Origin: Margaritifera margaritifera
Lineage: Eukaryota > Mollusca > Bivalvia > Unionida > Margaritiferidae
NCBI GenBank assembly: GCA_029931535.1
Contig: JAQPZY010001688.1
Location: forward strand, 9,494,001-9,558,000
Length of the DNA stretch: 64,000 nucleotides
Direction: 5' to 3'
The position numbers and the translations under genes are program-made. How positions within the stretch are numbered: position 1 is the stretch's first letter; each line of letters begins with the position of its first letter. The notes beneath the pieces were generated by a model. That model did no database searches. It was not told the DNA's origin and was given only the letters and a program-made list of their open reading frames with translations. Shown piece by piece: positions 23,494 to 36,768 of the stretch.

Positions 23494-24023
23494 AGTAGCG
23501 GGTCCTGACATTCTAACATTCTGACTTGTACATTTTAACAATGTTACATATAGTTAGGACAAGATGCGTCGATTATTCAAGCAGGACCTAACGGTTGATT
23601 TCGTTTCGCGATTAGACAGGCTTTTGCTTTCAGGCCTATAGGTGTATTTCCATAATTTAAATAGAAAAAACTAGGACCTAAACGAAAAACTGAAAGAAGT
23701 TAACATTCTCTTCAGTTATAATTCTAATTTAAATAAATAAGTTGTTGTAGATTTTGATAGTTTGAACTTTGCATACTCACCCATGAAAACAATGGAAGGA
23801 GTCCTTTACTGTCGTCAAGAAGTTATAGGGACAAAATCAGCTGAAACTTTTAAAGCTAGTGTTGGGATTTAGAGAGATGTTAAGTGTATATTTCGAAAGA
23901 ATTTAATATGGACAGACCCTGATATAGCAGTGAAGTTAAACATAAACTGGCTGAATCGAACTAGTGAGTTCTAGACCAGATGTTTCAAAGGTAAGTCAAG
24001 TCATGCTATTTTCGTGCAGCTTT

Positions 24024-24028
<5 letters not shown>
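23492..24028. other. Intergenic, no gene seen
   Basis: AT-rich stretch between two GA/TC microsatellites. No coding or RNA signal noted. Confidence 0.55.
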
Positions 24029-24104
<76 letters not shown>

Positions 24105-24118
24105 CACACACACACACA
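24029..24118. repeat. (TC)n-(CA)n compound microsatellite
   Basis: TC dinucleotides to about 24101 followed by CA dinucleotides. The poly-Ser-Leu and Thr-His ORFs here are artefacts. Confidence 0.97.
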
Positions 24119-24497
24119 TACACATATAAGGTTACATACACACAGACGCACATTTCCATGGATACAATTGATGAAAGATACACAGGTCTAAATTATACGC
24201 GGCCGCTTCATTTGGCATTTGTCGAGGAGACTCGTACTTGACATTTTTTTTAAAGAACTTAAATAACAACTGCTTTATTTTATTTTATTTTATTTTATCA
24301 TTTTTTTTGTTTTGTTTAAGTAAAGATTCTTCATTCATTGTAATCACAAGCAGCTTCCACCCGCCCCCGCTTTAGCGTCAAAAAGATATTTATTATCAGC
24401 TTTTATCAACCCGAACTGATTTAATTTTGAGTGTTTTTATCACTTTGTGCGTTCATGAGATTCATGAACATTGCGAGTTTCTCTCTCTCTCTGAAAA

Positions 24498-24583
24498 ACA
24501 AATCCTGTTAAGCAGACAAATCCTGTTAAGCAGACAAATCCTGTTAAGCAGACAAATCCTGTTAAGCAGACAAATCCTGTTAA
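24498..24583. repeat. 18-bp minisatellite, nearly 5 copies
   Basis: ACAAATCCTGTTAAGCAG repeated perfectly, open in frame on both strands (QILLSR on plus, RICLLN on minus). Confidence 0.97.
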
Positions 24584-25037
24584 ATGACTTATTTGTCATT
24601 TCCAGTAAACTAAAGGCTATACTGCAAAATTTCAGGAATAAAACTTCCTTTTTAAATAGCGAATGTTGTACACTAGTAGGCAGTACTCCCAAATTTCGAC
24701 ATAGGGTAATAAGGATAAAGTAATTAATCAAATTGAAATTATTGTTGTAGTTTAATCATATGCTTATATGTCCACTATGGATTTCACTTTGGGTTCTTGA
24801 ACTGTATAGTTCTATGGAGGCTGCTCATATAATGATTTAGTGACCGAAGGTAACTTTTTGCCGTATTATCAGGCAGATGATTACCGTATTCTGATTGGCT
24901 GTATGCAAATTACAGATATTAATTGGTATTTTGCATGTCTTCATGCACGGTTAGACCAGGTTAGAATGGTCTATTTGACACACTTTTGAACAGATTTTTC
25001 CTTATTTTGTCTTTATTAGATTTAAAATTCAATTATA
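24584..25037. other. Intergenic, no gene seen
   Basis: No gene or repeat structure noticed before the palindromic element that follows. Confidence 0.55.
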
Positions 25038-25169
25038 AGGATTGAACGGTTTATTTTGTTTACGTTCATTGAAGTATGAACCGAAAAAACGTTGTGCAAT
25101 ACTTAAGTTTGCACAACATTTTTTTCAGTTCATACCTCAATGAACGTAAAAAAATAAATGGTCAATCCT
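25038..25169. mobile_element. Palindromic MITE with TA target duplication
   Basis: Almost the whole 132 bp is an inverted repeat. AGGATTGAACGGTTTATTTT, TTTACGTTCATTGAAGTATG and GTTGTGCAA on the left pair with TTGCACAAC, CATACCTCAATGAACGTAAA and AAATAAATGGTCAATCCT on the right, around a loop of about 9 nt. TA dinucleotides flank both ends (25036-25037 and 25170-25171), as expected for a Tc1/mariner-mobilised MITE. Confidence 0.8.
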
Positions 25170-25551
25170 TAATGATTTCATGAATGGGAAACACAGTAAC
25201 AACCCTGTTTTAAGCAATTTCTCTTGCGTCCTCTTTTTGGTACTTCGCTAAAGTACCATAAGTATTTTTGTGTACGCTATGAATGATTTACTAAACTCAA
25301 CATAACACATTGCTGTGCCAGTTGGTAAATATGGCACGTTTTATCTCTTCTTCCAAAATTATTCTATTTCTATAATTAACCCATTGTTATTGTCAGTAAT
25401 CGACCTGACGATTTTTTTAGGTAAGACAATATTATTCGCCACATTTAAATTTGTCTTTGAGAATAAAACAAAAAGGTCTAATTTTGCACATTTTGATGTC
25501 TGATTCTTCCAGTATCTTTGTAAGAAGGCAGGGTGTATACATGCATGCTAT
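25170..25551. other. Intergenic with a repeat fragment
   Basis: CTTGCGTCCTCTTTTTGGTA ... AAAGTACC at 25213-25257 resembles CTCGCGTCCTCTTTTCTAAA ... GTACC at 46918-46940, so it may be a third fragment of the dispersed repeat at 22.9 and 46.8 kb. Confidence 0.4.
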
Positions 25552-25872
25552 TATGTATGTATGTATGTATGTATGTATGTATGTATGTATGTATGTATGT
25601 ATGTATGTATGTATGTATGTATGTATGTATGTATGTATGTATGTATGTATGTATGTATGTATGTATGTATGTATGTATGTATGTATGTATGTATGTATGT
25701 ATGTATGTGAGTATGTGTGTGTGTATGTGTGTGTGTATGTATGTATGCATGCATGTGTATGTATGTATGTATGTATGTATGTATGTATGTATGTATGTAT
25801 GTATGTATGTATGTATGTATGTATGTATCTATGTATGTATCTATGTATGTATGTATCTATATATGTATATAC
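25552..25872. repeat. (TATG)n microsatellite
   Basis: About 300 bp of TATG tetranucleotides with a GTGTGTATG interruption at about 25708-25757 and TATC variants at the end. All ORFs here (Met-Tyr-Val-Cys on plus, His-Thr-Tyr-Ile on minus, three frames) are artefacts of a four-base period. Confidence 0.98.
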
Positions 25873-26566
25873 CCGGTATCGATCCATTAGTTATGTGCTA
25901 TATAAGTATGTAGTAACTGCAATGTTAAAAATAGACAATCAAACCATCAAAGTAGGTAGGCGTGTTTGTCTTCTTTAGTATCGGTAGTATGTGTGTACGT
26001 ACCAATGTATGTACTTATGCGAACAGATATATGGGGGGGCGGGTCGGTGTTTTCTCACCGTGCCAATCAACAGGGACACTTTTTCTTACTGAGAATGAAA
26101 GAATAAAAAAGTTCGTCTTGCCTATGCATGACAAGGCTATACTCGATAACCGTGTTTAAAGAGGAAAAAAGAAAAAAAAAATAAATAAAAAAATAAAAAA
26201 AATTAAATGACAAATAGTAATGACTTAGTCCAAAAGACAACAACAGTATAGATAAATATAAAAAGGGAAAACGAAAAACTTATAAATAAAAATGATAAAA
26301 CGTGTAAATAAAAGAAAAGACTGAGTTAAGATATACACGCTGTGTACCAGCTGTTAGGTAAATTGCACTTTCGTTTTTGTTATCTACAAATCGTTGTCGT
26401 AGTTTCTTTACCGTTTCAGAAGCAGCAGTAGTGATAGTAATATTAGCACTAGCACTGGTAGTGGTAATAGTAGTGGAACTAGTCGCTGTTGTGGTTGTTG
26501 TGGTGGTGGTGGTCGTTGAAACAGTGATTATGATGTTGAAGGTGGAGGTTGTTGGTAGTAACAGTG
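25873..26566. other. Intergenic, low complexity in part
   Basis: An A-rich tract lies at about 26160-26205 and a GTR-rich region leads into the 48-bp array. The ORFs at 25962 and 26377 are low-complexity or unrecognised. Confidence 0.55.
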
Positions 26567-26778
26567 GAAATAGTGGTTGTGATGGTGTAGGCAATGTTGG
26601 TAGTAGCAGTAGCTGAAATAGTGGTTGTGATGGTGTAGGCAATGTTGGTAGTAGCAGTAGCTGAAATAGTGGTTGTGATGGTGTAGGCAATGTTGGTAGT
26701 AGCAGTAGCTGAAATAGTGGTTGTGATGGTGTAGGCAATGTTGGTAGTAGCAGTAGCTGAAATAGTGGTTGTGATGGT
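26567..26778. repeat. 48-bp minisatellite, about 4.5 copies
   Basis: Perfect or near-perfect copies of GAAATAGTGGTTGTGATGGT then GTAGGCAATGTTGGTAGTAG then CAGTAGCT. The minus-strand ORF 26280-26834 repeats a 16-residue Leu/Pro-rich unit (PSQPLFQLLLLPTLPT) with a Thr-rich tail from flanking GTG repeats. It has no flanking unique coding sequence of note, so I treat it as a repeat translation. Confidence 0.93.
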
Positions 26779-28008
<1,230 letters not shown>

Positions 28009-28346
28009 ATGTGTCAGGAGCAAGCCTGACTGATAATATGATAGAACTTGGTTTGTTTCGGTGTGGGTATTTTTTTTTTTTTTTTTTTTTTACTGGATTA
28101 TAAATAAAGCTATCTCAGAAATTAGCATTATCATAGAAATGTAGAATTAATTGCTTTTTTTCTTGTAAAATGGCTTCAGGAATTAGCGAAGAAGTGTTTA
28201 TTCTTGTAATGTTAGGCCATAATCTAAAAGAACTATTTTACTGTCAGAAAATGTTATACCTTTTTTGGTTTTAGAGTAAAAATGCATCCAGATGTTTCAC
28301 TTAGAAGAACTTAATCCGAGGCTAATCACAACTATTATTTATCTAG

Positions 28347-28476
28347 GCCGTCACGTGAATTCGTGATGCCAGAGAATCCACTTGACAAAAACAAAGACGA
28401 CTGGAAATATTATGAATATTTGTGTCGAACTAAGCAAGAATTCAATACCATGGTGAATTATTGTGATCCAAAATAG
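28347..28476 (+). CDS. Exon-like ORF of unknown function
   Basis: After a possible acceptor TTATTTATCTAG (ending 28346) a frame opens and includes MPENPLDKNKDDWKYYEYLC then RTKQEFNTMVNYCDPK before TAG at 28474-28476. The mixed, charged composition looks more protein-like than surrounding ORFs. An ATG|GTGAAT at about 28450-28457 could be a donor. I recognise no family; it could be an exon of a host or transposon gene, or chance. Confidence 0.2.
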
Positions 28477-28722
28477 AGCGTCTGGTTCGAGCATCTGGTA
28501 TGACGTAACAAAGTTTGGGATACTCCATTATATAATACTGAATTAAAGTAATACGTCAAGCCACTTTCTGGTCTACTTCAAACAGGTATCACTCTTTGCG
28601 AGAAATCTTTAGTTGTGAAAAGTGATTTTTAATTGGTGAAAGAAAACAAATTGAGACAAACTTCTACGTCGTTTTCTCAACGGCAAATAATACATGGTTG
28701 GTCAGGAAAAACATTCTTTATT

Positions 28723-28723
<1 letters not shown>

Positions 28724-28791
<68 letters not shown>
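28724..28791. repeat. (GA)n microsatellite
   Basis: About 33 GA dinucleotides, giving a poly-Arg-Glu artefact ORF. Confidence 0.97.
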
Positions 28792-28792
<1 letters not shown>

Positions 28793-29093
28793 GGAAGAAG
28801 TATCAGTTTAATTCTTACTATACACGTTCAGGTTTTACTGACAATTTATTTTTTCTGAATTATTTAACTTAGATTGCCATTATTGATCTAATTAATTCCA
28901 TCTGCAATTTTACCAGTTAGCATTTAAATTAATATCAGTTTAAAAAAGGAATTTTAAACAATTGAACGAACAATCAGACACTGGAGCAGAGTGAGATAGT
29001 AAAAAAAAGAATGAATGAAGGAATAAAAAAATGTACAAGCAACTAGACAAAAGAATTACAAGATATATGAATGCACAAACAAATGAGAACAAG

Positions 29094-29331
29094 CAAGAGG
29101 AAGTGATATGCGGTGATATGTAAAATACAAGAGGAAGTGATATGCGGTGTTAGGTAAAATACAAGAGGAAGTGATATGCGGTGTTATGTAAACTACAAGA
29201 GGAAGTGATATGCGGTGAAATGTAAACTACAAGAGGAAGTGATATGCGGTGATATGTAAACTACAAGAGGAAGTGATATGCGGTGATATGTAAACTACAA
29301 GAGGAAGTGATATGCGGTAATATGTAAACTA
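29094..29331. repeat. 34-bp minisatellite, 7 copies
   Basis: Seven exact-length copies of CAAGAGGAAGTGATATGCGG then TGATATGTAAAATA, with few variants (TGTTAT, TGAAAT, AAACTA). Confidence 0.97.
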
Positions 29332-30002
29332 CAAAAATGTCGGATTATACTTTTGAATAAGAGTTTAGTGTTTGTAGTCTGCGGGTACACACAATAAACT
29401 AATTTCCCCTCATTAGAGGCACTGAGACAATTAAACAAATCTTCATTTTATTTAATCTGCAACATCGGGGGTTTAATTTACTGTGCCACATCTGGCGTTT
29501 ATTTTCTCCTTTGTCTTTTTTGAACGCATTACAATTATGAATAGTGAACAGACTTTACCAGTTTGGATATGATGTAAACAGAATAAGTTTATTAATATTG
29601 CTAAACTGGCAGAAATGAACTAATTTGATGTAATTCACACAAGCTGTTGCTTACTACCACTACTATTACTACTACTCTCACTCGCTGATTTCAAGGTGAA
29701 TAGATGATAACTGCTAAGTAAATGGATAAAATAAGTGTTCACAAATCTTTCAGTTGTAAGTATAAATAAATCATTACAAAAGTCTAGCTTTCATTGTTAT
29801 TGATGTAGTTGATGAAATGAGTCTCCTCTCTTATCTAGACAAGAAAAGGAATTTCTCTAAAGTATCCCATATTTTATGTTATTTTTTTTTACTCATGTTT
29901 GAATATTATGTTTGGGGCAAGCTCAGATTTCTCACGGTCAAGTTCAGTGTTCCAGTCAGCTTTCCCTGGACATGCTTGATATTTATACCAATTTTAAATC
30001 CC

Positions 30003-30003
<1 letters not shown>
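29332..30003. other. Intergenic, no gene seen
   Basis: No coding signal. The ORF starting at 29817 runs into the TA microsatellite. Confidence 0.55.

Positions 30004-30083
<80 letters not shown>
30004..30083. repeat. (TA)n microsatellite
   Basis: About 40 TA dinucleotides. Confidence 0.97.
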
Positions 30084-30085
<2 letters not shown>

Positions 30086-30188
30086 TGTTACCTTAATGAA
30101 CAGGTTATAGATCAGCAGTTTTGAAACAGTGAGTTTAGAATAAAAGGTTTTAGAAACCGTGAAAAAGGTAAAGTCAAATAGAGTTCCT

Positions 30189-30425
30189 CAGGGGTAGGTC
30201 GAGGGATGGGGGGAGGGCGGAGCTAGAACTGCCCCCCCCCCCTCCAAGAAAAATGAGTGCAAAACAAACGGAACGTTTCCTATAGTAAGTTTTCTTTACA
30301 TTTAGTTAGTACAATTATGCAATGGAAACGCTTACAATTCAAGAGTTCAATCCCATAGATCCCTTGCCTACTTGTTTACGCCACCACCCCGCCCGCACCC
30401 AACGATATTCCTGGATCCGCCCCTG
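30189..30425. mobile_element. hAT-like MITE, copy 1
   Basis: Ends are CAGGGGTAGGTCGAGG and the inverse of CAGGGGCGGATCCAGG, typical of hAT-type termini beginning CAGGG. The 5' side carries G-rich then C-rich homopolymers. The internal part (GGAACGTTTCCTATAGTAAG ... AATGGAAACG) matches the element 120 bp downstream. The 8-bp flanks (GAGTTCCT, GTGCTCGG) do not form a convincing target duplication. Confidence 0.6.
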
Positions 30426-30546
30426 GTGCTCGGATTTGAAAGAATGTAAAATTGTAGTCTTCTATTTACAACTGATGTCCTGAAAGTAAGTTGACATTTG
30501 GATACATTATTACCAGTTGAGATAAGCAGTGATAATTGATAATTTT

Positions 30547-30805
30547 CAGGGGATAATCAGGCGGGGAGGGGGGTGATCGGCGCCGCCCCTCTCCCAAAAC
30601 AATATAAGATGACCACTAAACAACTGGAACGCTGCCTAGAGTAAGTTTTATTTGCAGTTAGATGGTGAACATTCTGTCCTGGAAACGTCTAAAATGCAGG
30701 AGGTTCTGTGGGTTTCGCCCCAGGGACACGATAGAGGTTCCATCCCACAGACCTCCACCCCATCCCCACCCCACAACCCAAACGGTATTTTTGGATCCGC
30801 TACTG
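30547..30805. mobile_element. hAT-like MITE, copy 2
   Basis: Same family and orientation as the element just upstream: GGAACGCTGCCTAGAGTAAG ... CCTGGAAACG inside, and a 3' end GGTATTTTTGGATCCGCTACTG against GATATTCCTGGATCCGCCCCTG. Starts CAGGGGATAATCAGGCGGGG. The ORF at 30662-30868 is this element. Confidence 0.55.
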
Positions 30806-31028
30806 ATCTCTACTGAAACTCTGCTGCGTTTTCTTCGCGGGGTAGGCGGTCGCTTTTCAAAATCGTAATTACTGCTATTTTACGTTTACCAAACAAAATG
30901 CCAATAGGATGTGTTTAATAAGAAACTACTAAAGAAATGTTATAGCAAACTTTACTCCTAATACTTGATTCATTTGATCTTTAATCGCTTCATTGACACT
31001 CAGTGGAAACACTAGCCTGGGTAGAGTC

Positions 31029-31105
31029 GTCGATATATGTATGCTTTGCCAATATATTCTCTTCATTAATTAATGGCACCCTATTGAGATTGTGGCGATA
31101 TCGAC
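31029..31105 (+). repeat. Short dispersed element, copy 1
   Basis: About 77 bp beginning GTCGATATATG and ending GGCGATATCGAC, so its own ends are short inverted repeats. It matches 36379-36463 in opposite orientation (GCTTTGCCAATATATTCT, CCCTATTGAGATTGTGGCGA). Confidence 0.75.
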
Positions 31106-32740
31106 AATGACGAAAGATTGTGAATGAATGACTTCTCTGGAGTCACATACGGGTCATGTTCCAGTCGCTCATGGAGATTACCGGAAATTATGCATATTTC
31201 AAACTGCGTTTTTATTTGTGGTTTGAAAACCGTATTCAGTTCTAACTGTACAGATAAATAGCAGAAAACGGATTAGTAACAAATATAAATAATTTATATA
31301 ATACTTGTTGTTTATTTTTTCAACCGGTTCGTAATCATTTCAGTAATGCAGACTAAAAAACCTGATTTCGATCACATTAGATTATTTAACGCCGTACTGC
31401 CTGTGCCTAAGAATAAACATCGATACATTCTAAGTACAGCAAGGTATTAACTCACTCCAAATATACTGCTCACAAGTAGAATAGGCCCAAATATACTGCC
31501 CACAAGTAGAATAGGCCCTTGATTCCAAAAATTAAAACCGACTTGTGTTCATTCTTCTTTCACCTATAATTTAAATATCACAATTCATACAGTATTATCT
31601 TAAAATGTTATTAAGACAGTTCATTACAGATTATTATAACCTTGGATATAGCGATTGTCAAGGTAAATCTAATTATTGATATATGTAGACAGCTAACAAT
31701 TTTTGCTTTTAAAAAATCTGACATGAAACTATTTTGACCAGCATATTATTGGTGGATCTCTCTCACTGGAAATCAACAGCAGAGATTGATAAATTTTAAA
31801 TCTAACAGGTGTCCGACATAAACAAAACGTCAGCCTATTTGTTCCTTACAAATTCATATATATTTAGACAATCTAATATTGATACATTTTAAATCGAATA
31901 GGAATCTTAATTGCAATACACAAAATTCCATTCTGGATTTCGCCAAGTGCTGACAAATTGCTCGAAGGCTGTAGCTTGGAAGAACTCAACAATTAACATA
32001 CCGTTATTTTCATCTTAAGGTCCAATTTCAAGACATCATCAACTTGAAGACCGTTAATAATGTTACTCTCTGGATGTATATCGTCAGTAAGCATGACAGT
32101 TTCACAGCTGCGAATCAAAGGTCAAACTTGTTTTTATGTTACTGACTTTTAAATACCGTGACTTGAATAAATATCGCTAACTTTTGAGACAACCACCAAC
32201 ATGATAAAATTTACATATTTTTCAGACATATCAACATGTCAGTTCTATCTGAGGTTTATGCACCAAGTAACCTTTTTGAACAATACGCAAATAATATTGT
32301 TTTGTATGTAAATAATTTCAATTTAGGTTAAGCTAGTGAAATATTTTTGTAATGATATTACTTACTACTTCTTTTTTCTGGAATTGTCAGTTAAAACTGT
32401 AATATACTGTTAAGACGGATCGCAAATGAATCGCAAATCCAATACATCTCCTGCAAATGACAATACGGTCTCTTAATTTGCGGTCAACTATAAAATCGAT
32501 GTATTTCTTGATTTCTAAATGAATTCAACGCTCCAGAAATGATTAAGAATTTTTTAGACACATACTTTTAATGTGTAATACTCAAAGTCGCCAAAACAAG
32601 TTGTCATTTTGTTTCCATGGTAGCACTTTTGCTGAAGTAATAACAAAATTATGGTCACACAAATGTGATTCAGCTGCTAATCGAAATATATACTAGTATT
32701 AGACTTTTCTCTGTAATTTTATTTCCCCGTAACATCTATC
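31106..32740. other. Intergenic, no gene seen
   Basis: Only a two-copy 33-bp repeat (CCAAATATACTGCTCACAAG) at about 31457-31517. No ORF of note and no other structure noticed. Confidence 0.55.
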
Positions 32741-33599
<859 letters not shown>

Positions 33600-34800
33600 A
33601 GGCCTGGTTTTTAAAACTCCTTTACAAAGTGCGATATGTTGGTGGTCAGATATGCACTATTTTCATTCAGAACCAATTAAATATTGCAAGAAGTGTTTTA
33701 ATGAAAACCCGATGTCGATGCCACCATTCATATAAGAGGAATAGTCATAACAATATTTTCGAGATGGCCATGGTGCCATGTTGAAGGTCAGATGAGCACC
33801 ATTGCCAGTAGAACCAGCTACATACTGCTATAATGTTTTAGTGCAAACCATATCTCGATTCTACCGTCCGTTCAGGAAAAGTAGCTATATTCAGATTTTC
33901 AAGATGTCCGTCAAGGCAGCCATTTTGAAAGTATCATGAGCATAATTTGAAAAGAGGAGCAACTATATCTTGCAATAAAGAAGTAGTTCGTAAGGTCATC
34001 TGTTCTGGAGATGTAGCTTTCACAAGATTTGTCAAATTTTGGGAGGTCACTTTGACATCATTTCCATTTAGGAGCATTTACGTCTAGTGAGAAGAGGTGT
34101 AGTAAAAACCATATGTCAATATGACCATCAGTTACAGCGAACTAGTGACAACAAGATTTTCAAGATGGCCACTATCGCCATCATGTTGGAGGTATGACAT
34201 GTACCATTTTTATTAGGACTAACTAGATATCATAAGAAGTCTCTTAGTGAAAACCCCATGTTGATATGACCATATGTTCAGAAGAAAAAGCTATACAAAA
34301 ATTTTTATATGGCTACCATGGCAGCCATATTGGAGGTCTGATCAGCACTATTTTCCTGTGGGCCCGACTAGATATAATGTAAGTATTGTACTGAAAACCC
34401 CATGTCACGACTACTATCCATTCAGAAGACGTTTCTATAATAAAATTTACGTGATGGATACCAGAGCGGCCATATTGGATTTTAGATCAGAACCTTTTTC
34501 GTTTGTAACAACATAGACATTATGAGAAGTCTTGAAGTGAAAACCCCCTTTTGCCACTGCCATCCATTTAGGACAAGTAGCCATAACAATATTTTCAAGA
34601 TGGCCACCATGTCAGCTATAGTATATTTCAGATTGGCATAATTTTCATTTACTACCAACATGATAAGATAAGAAGACAGCTGGTGAAAACTCCATGAAGC
34701 TATGGCCATACGCTTATGAGAAGCAGTGATAACAATGATTTGGCGGCCATGTTGGATGGGCACCATTTTCATTTAGCATCTATTAGACATCATAAGAAGT
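33600..34800. repeat. Diverged tandem array of about 143 bp
   Basis: About eight degenerate copies. Each contains a block like TTTTCAAGATGGCCACCATG then GCAGCCATATTGGAGGTCTG then ATCAGCACCATTTT, then TAGATATCATAAGAAGTCTT and GTGAAAACCCCATGT. Spacings between GGCC-CAT blocks are about 139-148 bp (near 33766, 33905, 34168, 34311, 34457, 34602, 34743). No frame stays open. It abuts copy B of the dispersed repeat at 34812. Confidence 0.8.
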
Positions 34801-34811
34801 CTTTTTGTTCC

Positions 34812-35250
34812 CCTCTACAGTTTCGTACTTTGCATAGGGTTTGATTTTTAATTAAAACGAATTAACCAGGTTTTCCTCACTGGCTATCCTGTTTATTTAA
34901 AACAAAAGACCTTGTACATCTTAGGTATTGTTAAAATAACTTTTAATTCCTTTTATTTTGGTGTATGATTGATGGGTGTAATTTGGGTTATGGAGTATAC
35001 AGCTTGGCCTTATTTTATATGTGAATCCTCTCAAAAGACTGCTAGCTCCGCTTGGTCACTTTCACTGCCTGGACTTCAAAGGTAAATTGGAGAAGAAAAA
35101 AACAACGAGCCGATAAATTTTTAAATATTTTATAATTCATTCGTTGCACTTACAGAAGCTGGTATTGTCTAATCTGGCAAAATTCATTTTCCCTAGTTTA
35201 ATAACTGCTAAACTTAGTGTAATTCGGACTAGTTCAAGTTCATTTTTCGA
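34812..35250 (+). repeat. Unclassified dispersed repeat, copy B
   Basis: Matches 15301-15730 along its full length with substitutions and an extra segment around 35020-35065. Because it directly follows the tandem array, the start near 34812 may be a true element boundary. No terminal repeats seen. Confidence 0.8.
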
Positions 35251-35344
35251 TCACATCGGATTAGAGAATCCTTTTAATTCGTCCTCTACTGAGTTACTGG
35301 ATTACAGCACCAATTTTCTTGACTGCTCGCACCAATCCCTATAC

Positions 35345-35426
35345 GAGTGGTTCCCAAACTTTTTGATCGCGACCCTAAATACCATCTTTTTCATTTGGGT
35401 CGCGACTCGGGGTTTGGGAAATACAC
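35345..35426. mobile_element. Very short hAT MITE with 8-bp TSD
   Basis: The 82-bp palindromic element is flanked by identical 8-bp direct repeats CCCTATAC (35337-35344 and 35427-35434). Its termini GAGTGGTTCCCAAAC and the inverse of GTGTATTTCCCAAAC agree at 12 of 15 positions, and the arms continue to the GCGACCC/GGGTCGC pair. Eight-base duplications and CAGTGG-like ends are typical of the hAT superfamily. It has no coding capacity. Confidence 0.82.
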
Positions 35427-35689
35427 CCCTATACGCTCTGGACTAAGCGCACATCCCCAAAGTAGGACGGAACATAGTCGAGAATATTGACATTTGTGAG
35501 TAGCAGACACACTGCCATGCTGACCCAGTAATTACCTCTCATCTAATAAACAGTCACTCCGGATTTCTCTGACCGAAATGAAGGCATATAGATATTGATA
35601 TAGAAAGTTACAAATATACATCAGACAGACTGGAAAGTGCAATCCCTGATCCTACAGGAGGATACATGATAATATGAATATAGGCAGGC

Positions 35690-35750
35690 AGGTATTGACC
35701 TTTATAGACAGGTACTGACCTTTATAGACAGGTATTGACTTTCATAGACA
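35690..35750. repeat. 20-bp tandem repeat, 3 copies
   Basis: GGTATTGACCTTTATAGACA repeated three times; the last copy (TTCATAGACA) contains the target site of the next hAT element. Confidence 0.9.
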
Positions 35751-35946
35751 CAGTGCTGGATTACCCAATAGGTAGACTAAGCACGTGTTTAAGACACCAC
35801 CAAAGTAGGGGCACAACCCCAACCCCCCACTCCCCACCCCACCCCAAAAAAACCGAGAAATTACGGGTTTGTTTTAAAATTACATATGGGGACGCACTAT
35901 AATCTTTTCATTGCTTAGGGCCTCTAAAGGTCTTAATCCGGCCCTG
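35751..35946. mobile_element. hAT MITE with perfect 8-bp TSD
   Basis: The 196-bp element is flanked by CATAGACA at 35743-35750 and 35947-35954. Termini are CAGTGCTGGATTA and the inverse of CAGGGCCGGATTA (11 of 13 identical). A weaker inverted match extends inward to CTAAGCA. An internal C/A-rich stretch occupies 35815-35850. No coding capacity remains; the minus-strand ORF at 35880-36068 starts within it and has no transposase motif. Confidence 0.9.
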
Positions 35947-36378
35947 CATAGACAAGTTGACAATATGGTATACAGCATAGTCTCTCCTGGCGTGAAGTAC
36001 AAAGAGAGGCTGATTTTCTTTGTTAACAAAAACAATAAATTGGCAATGTATTTCGTGAGAGATTTCATCAGTTAATTATATGGTTTTAGGATTGTTTATA
36101 GAGCGTCGTTTAAAAATACTAAATGAAGAGCACTGTTGCGACCCTACTCATGTAATTTTTGTCATCATTAGGTATGTTATAACCTGTACCAATCTTGCTG
36201 TGGGAAATTGCGGAAAAGACGACACACGATAACTTTCGAATATGTAACTGTATCACAGGGTAATAATTGTTTTTGTTCCATTTGATAGAAACAGAGCTGT
36301 TCCAATTAAGTATGCCTGACTGACATCGTAACCTAGCATGGATTACAGTCTGGTGAATTTTGTTAAAATTTTAGATCG

Positions 36379-36463
36379 ATCGATATCGCCACAATCTCAA
36401 TAGGGTACTATTAATTATAAATAAAAAGAAAAGAATATATTGGCAAAGCAAACATATATCGAC
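36379..36463 (-). repeat. Short dispersed element, copy 2 (inverted)
   Basis: Reverse complement of the 31029-31105 element with a small insertion in its AT-rich middle. Ends read ATCGATATCGCC and ATATATCGAC. Confidence 0.75.
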
Positions 36464-36768
36464 GACTGTACCCAGTTCACTTGTAACCATAATAACATGG
36501 AAACACGATAAGTCAGCAAGCGGAGTAATTTACGTTGACTTCACTGTGAGGTACGTAGCAAGAGTCTGGAATACCAGATAAATCATTTAAATTATAGCCT
36601 AGACTTCAAGCTGACCTTTATCATGAATCATATGGATATAAAGACAGATTGATGGATTGATAGGTAATTATAAAGACTAATACATATACTTTTATGTACT
36701 AATGGTTGATTATCTAAAGTACTGGTATTGATGAAGTTTCTATTTGTATATAAAACATTCTCTCTCCT

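Noticed and set aside
25451..25978. Cys/Met-rich ORFs on both strands
   Set aside because: Translation of an ATGT microsatellite; a four-base repeat without stops opens all frames on both strands.
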